DNA from: Tannerella sp.
Lineage (GTDB): Bacteria > Bacteroidota > Bacteroidia > Bacteroidales > Tannerellaceae
Length of the DNA: 54,728 nucleotides
Assembly (NCBI GenBank): GCA_031285685.1
Contig: JAITVS010000368.1
Span: 1 to 54,728, forward strand
Reading direction: 5' to 3'
The notes under the pieces are model-generated. The model ran no database searches. It was not told the DNA's origin and worked only from the letters and a program-made list of their open reading frames with translations. Shown piece after piece: positions 50,033 through 54,728 of this stretch (positions are counted from its first letter, which is position 1; each line of letters starts with the position of its first letter). The position numbers and the translations under genes were made by a program.

Positions 50033-50746
50033 ATGGAAAACAAGTATAAGAGAATTTTACTGAAATTGAGTGGTGAATCCTTGATGGGTGGTAAACAATA
50101 CGGTATAGACGAAGTCCGTCTCGGAGAATATGCGGCACAAATAAAAGAGATTGTGGAAATGGGCGTTCAGATCGGGATCGTTATCGGCGGTGGAAATATT
50201 TTCCGCGGATTGAGCGGAGCTTCTAAAGGTTTTGACCGCGTGAAAGGTGATCAGATGGGGATGCTGGCTACTGTGATAAACAGCCTGGCACTGAATTCCG
50301 CCCTTAATGCTGGGGGAGTAAAAGCATCTGTACTGACTGCCGTCCGTATGGAACCTATCGGTGAATATTACAGTAAGAACCGTGCGATCGACCTGTTACA
50401 ACAGGGATATGTGGTCATTATTGCAGGCGGAACCGGAAATCCGTTTTTTACAACAGATACGGCATCCTCATTGCGCGGCATTGAAATCGAAGCGGACGTA
50501 ATGCTGAAAGGCACGCGTGTTGACGGAATCTATACGGCTGATCCGGAAAAAGATCCGACGGCTAAAAAATTCGACGAGATCACTTTTGATGAAATATACA
50601 ACCATAATCTGAAAGTGATGGATCTTACGGCAACAACGATGTGTAAGGAAAATAATCTGCCTCTTATCGTATTTGATATGGATACGGTCGGTAACCTCAA
50701 AAAAGTAATGAACGGAGAAAAAATAGGCACGATCGTACACAATTGA
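50033..50746 (+). CDS. pyrH: UMP kinase
   Basis: Phosphorylates UMP to UDP in pyrimidine nucleotide supply. The 237-residue amino-acid-kinase-fold protein has Lys-Leu-Ser-Gly-Glu-Ser near 11-16, Gly-Gly-Gly-Asn-Ile-Phe-Arg-Gly near 56-63, Asp-Gln-Met-Gly-Met-Leu-Ala-Thr near 76, and Thr-Gly-Asn-Pro-Phe-Phe-Thr-Thr-Asp near 135. These are all typical of bacterial PyrH. It is the last gene of the fabD block, and converges with the GH28 gene, leaving only 17 bases between the two stop codons without an obvious terminator. Confidence 0.96.
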   Translation: MENKYKRILLKLSGESLMGGKQYGIDEVRLGEYAAQIKEIVEMGVQIGIVIGGGNIFRGLSGASKGFDRVKGDQMGMLATVINSLALNSALNAGGVKASVLTAVRMEPIGEYYSKNRAIDLLQQGYVVIIAGGTGNPFFTTDTASSLRGIEIEADVMLKGTRVDGIYTADPEKDPTAKKFDEITFDEIYNHNLKVMDLTATTMCKENNLPLIVFDMDTVGNLKKVMNGEKIGTIVHN

Positions 50747-50763
50747 TTCTCCGTACAAAAAAG

Positions 50764-52476
50764 TTATTTGGACAATATTATTTTATTGTATTGGTCGGAT
50801 TGTTGTTCGACCTCTTTTTTCATATTGTTTCCGGCTTTTACTTTCGACGGATCGTATATGGAGGATATCTGAATATTTTCCGTTCCGGCTCCGTCTATTT
50901 CAAAAATAGTTTCCAGGTTCCCGTGAGTTTCAAATCCATTGACGGTCACATTTTTGACATTCCGGAGTAACAATGCCGGACCTTGTCTGGGGTATATCTG
51001 TATGTCTTTCATCGTGATGTTTTCCGATTCCATCAATTCCGCTCCAATACCGGAATGTACGACTACGTTTTCGATATTGACATTGTTAATAGGATGCTCG
51101 GGTAAACCATAAAAATACATGGCTCGGCGGGCATTACTGCAAATGATGTTCCGGATAAAAATATTTCTGAAAGTAGGGGTCGTCTCATCTACGGGAGGGA
51201 TGATTTCCTGTTCTGTTTCCATTCCGCCTTCTTCTAATGTCTCTACCGCTGATTTTCCTCCGTAATACAGGTTAAAGAGTAAGGGTTCTGTTGCAATGTC
51301 GAACATGCTGATGTCGGATATATAGATGTTTTCCACAATTCCACCGCGGCCTCTCCGGCTTTTGAAACGGAGTCCTACGTCCGTACCCAGGAACTGGCAG
51401 TTTGAAACGGAGATATTACGTACGCCTCCGGACATTTCACTGCCGACAACAAAGCCTCCGTGGCCTTTGAAAACGGTGCAATTATCAACAATTACATTTT
51501 CGCATGGACGCGCACGTTTACGTCCGTCTTCATCTTTTCCCGACTTGATGCATATACCATCATCTCCGACATCAAATGTACTGTTTACAATAATCGAATT
51601 CAGACATGATTCGAGATCCAGTCCGTCGCCGTTCTGCGCATAAGACGGGTTTCGTACCAGTACGCCGTCCATGATTAGATTTTCACACATTAACGGATGG
51701 ATATTCCATGCCGGGGAATTCTGAAAAATAACACCTTGCAGGTATACGTTTTTGCAGTTACGGAGACTTACCATGACAGGACGGAGGAAATCTCTTACGG
51801 TCATCCAATCCTCTTTTGTTTTGAAGTGGCGTGGTACATTCATATCGCTGATCGTATCTCCATGCAGGTATTGGGCGGAAGGCATCCAGTAATCATCCCG
51901 TTTGAACGCTCCTCCATGGGAAGTCATTTGCTTCCATTCGCTTTCCGCAACTTTTTGTTTTTTCAGGGGACGCCAGAAATGGCCGTTTCCGTCAATAGCA
52001 CCGCTTCCCGTGATGGCTATATTTTCAAGATCCGTTCCTGAAACCGGCGATTGACATCTGTATGTATCCAATCCTTCAAAAGAGGTTTCTATGATCGGGT
52101 ATAAATCCTTATCAGGAGAAAACAAAATGATCGCTCTATCCTCGAGGTGCAGGTTGATATTGCTTTTCAGTACGACAGGCCCTGTAAACCAGACTCCTGA
52201 AGGAATAATCAGGCGTCCGCCTCCTTTTTGGGATAAATGCTCAATTGCTTTTGAAAAAGCGCTTGTATTCAGATGAATTCCGTCGCCAATGCCGCCAAAA
52301 TCGGCAATTCTAACCTCGTAATCAGGAAAAACAGGAGGTGTCAATACCGGCATTTCAAACGGCAAATCTTTATATAGATAAGCATATTTGTTCCCAGTCC
52401 GGACATCTTTGCATGAAGTTAAGATAGTCAGCAAAGCAAATAGCACTCCTGCAAATGAATATTTTTTCTTGTTCAT
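50764..52476 (-). CDS. glycoside hydrolase family 28 lipoprotein (polygalacturonase-like)
   Basis: A 570-residue lipoprotein (Lys-Lys-Lys, hydrophobic stretch, lipobox Leu-Thr-Ser-Cys22) carrying a GH28 right-handed beta-helix. Catalytic signatures are Asn-Gly-Asp-Gly-Leu-Asp (near 285), Gly-Asp-Asp-Gly-Ile-Cys-Ile-Lys-Ser-Gly (near 308), Gly-His-Gly-Gly (near 340) and Arg-Phe-Lys-Ser (near 373), the Arg-x-Lys site. It should hydrolyse galacturonosyl links in pectin (homogalacturonan or rhamnogalacturonan; not decidable). Periplasmic or surface location is implied by the lipobox. It lies 21 bases downstream of the second hydrolase gene on the same strand, so both likely act on one glycan. Confidence 0.9.
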   Translation of the reverse strand: MNKKKYSFAGVLFALLTILTSCKDVRTGNKYAYLYKDLPFEMPVLTPPVFPDYEVRIADFGGIGDGIHLNTSAFSKAIEHLSQKGGGRLIIPSGVWFTGPVVLKSNINLHLEDRAIILFSPDKDLYPIIETSFEGLDTYRCQSPVSGTDLENIAITGSGAIDGNGHFWRPLKKQKVAESEWKQMTSHGGAFKRDDYWMPSAQYLHGDTISDMNVPRHFKTKEDWMTVRDFLRPVMVSLRNCKNVYLQGVIFQNSPAWNIHPLMCENLIMDGVLVRNPSYAQNGDGLDLESCLNSIIVNSTFDVGDDGICIKSGKDEDGRKRARPCENVIVDNCTVFKGHGGFVVGSEMSGGVRNISVSNCQFLGTDVGLRFKSRRGRGGIVENIYISDISMFDIATEPLLFNLYYGGKSAVETLEEGGMETEQEIIPPVDETTPTFRNIFIRNIICSNARRAMYFYGLPEHPINNVNIENVVVHSGIGAELMESENITMKDIQIYPRQGPALLLRNVKNVTVNGFETHGNLETIFEIDGAGTENIQISSIYDPSKVKAGNNMKKEVEQQSDQYNKIILSK

Positions 52477-52497
52477 AGTTAATTTTTTCTGTTTATA

Positions 52498-54642
52498 TCA
52501 AGGCATTGGCTTGAGGTCTTCCCATATTACATTCCATGTACCGTTTTTCGGAAATCCGGGGTTACTGATCTCATTGCCATCCCATCCTGCACACATCATG
52601 GCCACGGCTGTCAGCAGTCCGCCATTTCCCGGCAGATAAACCCTTAATCGTGAATCCTGATAGTTATGGCCATTTGCCAGATATGTATTTGTCCGTTTTT
52701 CCATCAGGAGCGCTCCGACTGCTTTTTCCGGTTCACCCAGGCGTGCGGCATTCATGGCAGTCATCGGGTAATCCCATCCCCAGGTTTTGCTCCAGTTCCA
52801 GTTATCCCAAATCCAGTACAATGTATTTTTCATATAATCCGGACGAACCAGTTTGCATTCGGGCAGAATGCCTAAAGCTCCCAGTACAGCAGGGTGGTCA
52901 GATGTAAAGCGAATATCTTTATAGGTGTCCACCGCATCTTCGGCAGCGAGGTATAATCCGTCCAAAGCAGCCAATGGCGAGAGTTTATCTATCAACTCAT
53001 CCCATTGCACCTTGCGTTGTTCGCCTGCCCGTTCTCTCCATAGCTGGGCGACTGACATGGCGTAATGCCAATAGGATAGCTCGAATGGCGGATTAATTGT
53101 TTCGGATGCCCTTAATGATTCCTGAGCCGGGATGATTCCTTTCAGGACATAACGCCCTTCGAGTTCGTCGTAAGTAGCAAAAGATGCCATAAATTCGGCT
53201 GTTTCGTTAACCAGAAAACCGTATTTTTTGATAATTTCATCCGAAGGATTGTTTCTGTAGATCAGTTCGGCCATGTAGATGAAATGCGGCTGTTGCCAGA
53301 TCAGGAAGGAACCCACTTTGGAAGGCGCTTCTGTTGCGGAAGGGTCTGCCATTTTCATCCAGCGGGCACCCTTGAATCCTTGTCGTTCGGCGATGGATCT
53401 GGCAACAGGGTAAGCTTGCGCATACCAGTCTATACTTCGTTCCAGCAGATCCGCCCTGTTCCACAATGCAAAATGAACGGCATGCCACCAATGCATTTCC
53501 AGATGAAATTTGCCAAACCAGCTATTGTAAGTCAGCCCGGTTTCCTGCGGCGGATACATTCCTGCCGACTGAATTGCCATCAGGTATTGAGAGAGAATAA
53601 CCCTGCGTTCCAATTCCGTTGCTCTTTCATCCGTACATCGGGAGAAGTCAACAATACCCCCTTGTTGCCAGAAATTCTGCCAATAAACGGAAGATGCGTT
53701 AAAAGTTTCTTCCGTTTCTTCTGTATTCTGTTTATTTTCTTCGGTAAATTCACAGGTGAATGAGAACTGATCATCCTGGGGAGAAATTACAAAATAATGA
53801 GGCTCTTTTTCCGTAACGGTTACCGGAGTATTATATTTGACCGTAACATAATAAACCGTACTGTCGAGGGTTCTTTTTAGTGTGAAGGAGTTATTGTCCT
53901 GAGTTATAATTTCGGTTTTGTGTTTGTCCGGTTTGGTCCAGTCGGTAGCGTCGTCCACATGATTTCCGGTAGGATAAGGAAATCTCAGATTGACCTTCAT
54001 CATACCTTTGCTTACTAAAGCCGAATTCAGGTTTACGGCCAGCCGGTCATGACCGGGATGAACGGCTGTTTTTACATTAACCGGTTCATTATTGATCTGA
54101 AAATGGCTGTCGATAACCCCATCCCATAGAAGTAATTGCTGATTTATGTTTTTAATATTGCCGGCTTTTACTTTTTCTCCGTTTTCTTCGGTCAGTTCCA
54201 ATCCGATATATCCTAAATGTAACCGGTGAGGATTAATCCTGAAATAATTTGCAGCATCCTGTTGTCTTCCCGGTTCATTAAACTGAACGGCATACGGTTC
54301 TTCCCAACCTCTGAAATTGTAATTTTTTAATGTTTCGTCATGGGTAAGATTTTCCGTATTCGGAAAACTGTGCCAGCCCCATTGTGATTGTGTTCCTAAC
54401 GGAATTCCCGCGAAATATAATTCAGGAAAGGTTTGCAAGCCGGTAGCATCTACAGTCACGGCAAAATTTCCGTTTCCTACTGATAGCGATGACAGTTCTT
54501 CGATCTCTGTGATTACAGGATTATTTCTTTCGATCACTGTGTGACGATCTATCTTTGCGGGCGGATTGTTGCCTCCGCATGAAAACAAAAAGCCGGTGAG
54601 CAGTGTAAAAATCCACTTGTGTGTTCCGAAATATTTATTCAT
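52498..54642 (-). CDS. six-hairpin glycoside hydrolase lipoprotein (GH65/GH95-like)
   Basis: A 714-residue lipoprotein (lipobox Leu-Phe-Ser-Cys22) with an N-terminal beta-sandwich (about 30-330) and an (alpha/alpha)6-barrel catalytic half (about 340-690). Cues are Gly-Asn-Gly-Asn-Phe-Ala near 55, Trp-Phe-Gly-Lys-Phe-His-Leu-Glu-Met-His-Trp-Trp-His near 377 and Gly-Trp-Asp-Tyr-Pro-Met-Thr-Ala-Met-Asn near 633, with a final Pro-Gly-Asn-Gly-Gly-Leu. Overall layout resembles GH65/GH95-type and other six-hairpin enzymes, but I cannot fix a CAZy family. It is 21 bases upstream of GH28 and likely cotranscribed. Substrate is inferred to be a pectin or plant-cell-wall fragment. Confidence 0.6.
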   Translation of the reverse strand: MNKYFGTHKWIFTLLTGFLFSCGGNNPPAKIDRHTVIERNNPVITEIEELSSLSVGNGNFAVTVDATGLQTFPELYFAGIPLGTQSQWGWHSFPNTENLTHDETLKNYNFRGWEEPYAVQFNEPGRQQDAANYFRINPHRLHLGYIGLELTEENGEKVKAGNIKNINQQLLLWDGVIDSHFQINNEPVNVKTAVHPGHDRLAVNLNSALVSKGMMKVNLRFPYPTGNHVDDATDWTKPDKHKTEIITQDNNSFTLKRTLDSTVYYVTVKYNTPVTVTEKEPHYFVISPQDDQFSFTCEFTEENKQNTEETEETFNASSVYWQNFWQQGGIVDFSRCTDERATELERRVILSQYLMAIQSAGMYPPQETGLTYNSWFGKFHLEMHWWHAVHFALWNRADLLERSIDWYAQAYPVARSIAERQGFKGARWMKMADPSATEAPSKVGSFLIWQQPHFIYMAELIYRNNPSDEIIKKYGFLVNETAEFMASFATYDELEGRYVLKGIIPAQESLRASETINPPFELSYWHYAMSVAQLWRERAGEQRKVQWDELIDKLSPLAALDGLYLAAEDAVDTYKDIRFTSDHPAVLGALGILPECKLVRPDYMKNTLYWIWDNWNWSKTWGWDYPMTAMNAARLGEPEKAVGALLMEKRTNTYLANGHNYQDSRLRVYLPGNGGLLTAVAMMCAGWDGNEISNPGFPKNGTWNVIWEDLKPMP

Positions 54643-54728
54643 TATCTTATATCATGACTGTCCACTTAAAAAAAGCTGATTGACATCTGGTTATAATTTT
54701 GTTCTTTGACATATTGATTGTCTATTTT

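Noticed and set aside
1..54728. tRNA, rRNA, CRISPR array, insertion sequence or phage genes
   Set aside because: Spacers were read on both strands; no cloverleaf-like stretch, regular repeat-spacer pattern, transposase or integrase was seen.

Overview
The window is a stretch of Bacteroidales chromosome. The evidence is the recurrent Bacteroidetes promoter form (TTTG at -33, about 19 bases, then TAnnTTTG at -7), a MurF-alanine racemase fusion, GSCFA and DUF1599 proteins, a full-length SprA translocon of the type IX secretion system (T9SS) with two C-terminally tagged T9SS cargo proteins, and a radical SAM/lipoprotein cassette of a kind known mainly from this order. The family cannot be fixed from the sequence alone. 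No rRNA, tRNA, insertion sequence, phage gene or CRISPR array was seen. Most genes are housekeeping, so the accessory interest is local.

Layout, left to right. (1) 1-9078: the tail of an unknown gene, a family 2 glycosyltransferase, a plus-strand pair of membrane transporters (NhaC antiporter and a dicarboxylate/amino-acid symporter), folE with a SPOR-domain gene, the DUF1599 - DoxX-like - tpiA operon, and a LysM/M23 peptidase. (2) 9391-17596: GSCFA and murF-alr, then fabI and a YciO-like gene flanked on both sides by two paralogous 433-residue T9SS cargo genes. (3) 18101-31032: dxs-trkA-trkH, then ruvA and the 2487-codon sprA. (4) 31575-39083: tsaC - sugar transferase - ClC channel, then a minus-strand radical SAM cassette with two small lipoproteins, then fmt and a DUF456 gene. 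(5) 39076-45107: tatA-tatC-PBP1A on the minus strand, and ahpC/ahpF. (6) 45323-50746: a tight six-gene block, fabD - DUF5063 - exonuclease - rRNA methyltransferase - dGTPase - pyrH. (7) 50764-54642: two lipoprotein glycoside hydrolases, GH28 and a six-hairpin type, which look like the edge of a pectin-degradation locus continuing outside the window.

The most interesting unit is the radical SAM/lipoprotein cassette (35394-37466). A SPASM-type radical SAM protein is sandwiched between two small lipoproteins that share an almost identical 28-residue leader and a Tyr-Gly-x-Pro motif just after the lipid-bearing cysteine. One lipoprotein has one copy of the motif and the other has two in tandem. 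The layout suggests a dedicated modification system whose chemistry I cannot establish from sequence. Also notable are the duplicated cargo genes (with their promoters) bracketing fabI, a duplicated promoter block before tsaC, and an unexplained long inverted repeat after sprA.

Several start codons were moved downstream of the longest open frame because a -7 promoter box or a terminator lies inside the longer version. All functional calls rest on recognising motifs by eye; no database search was run.
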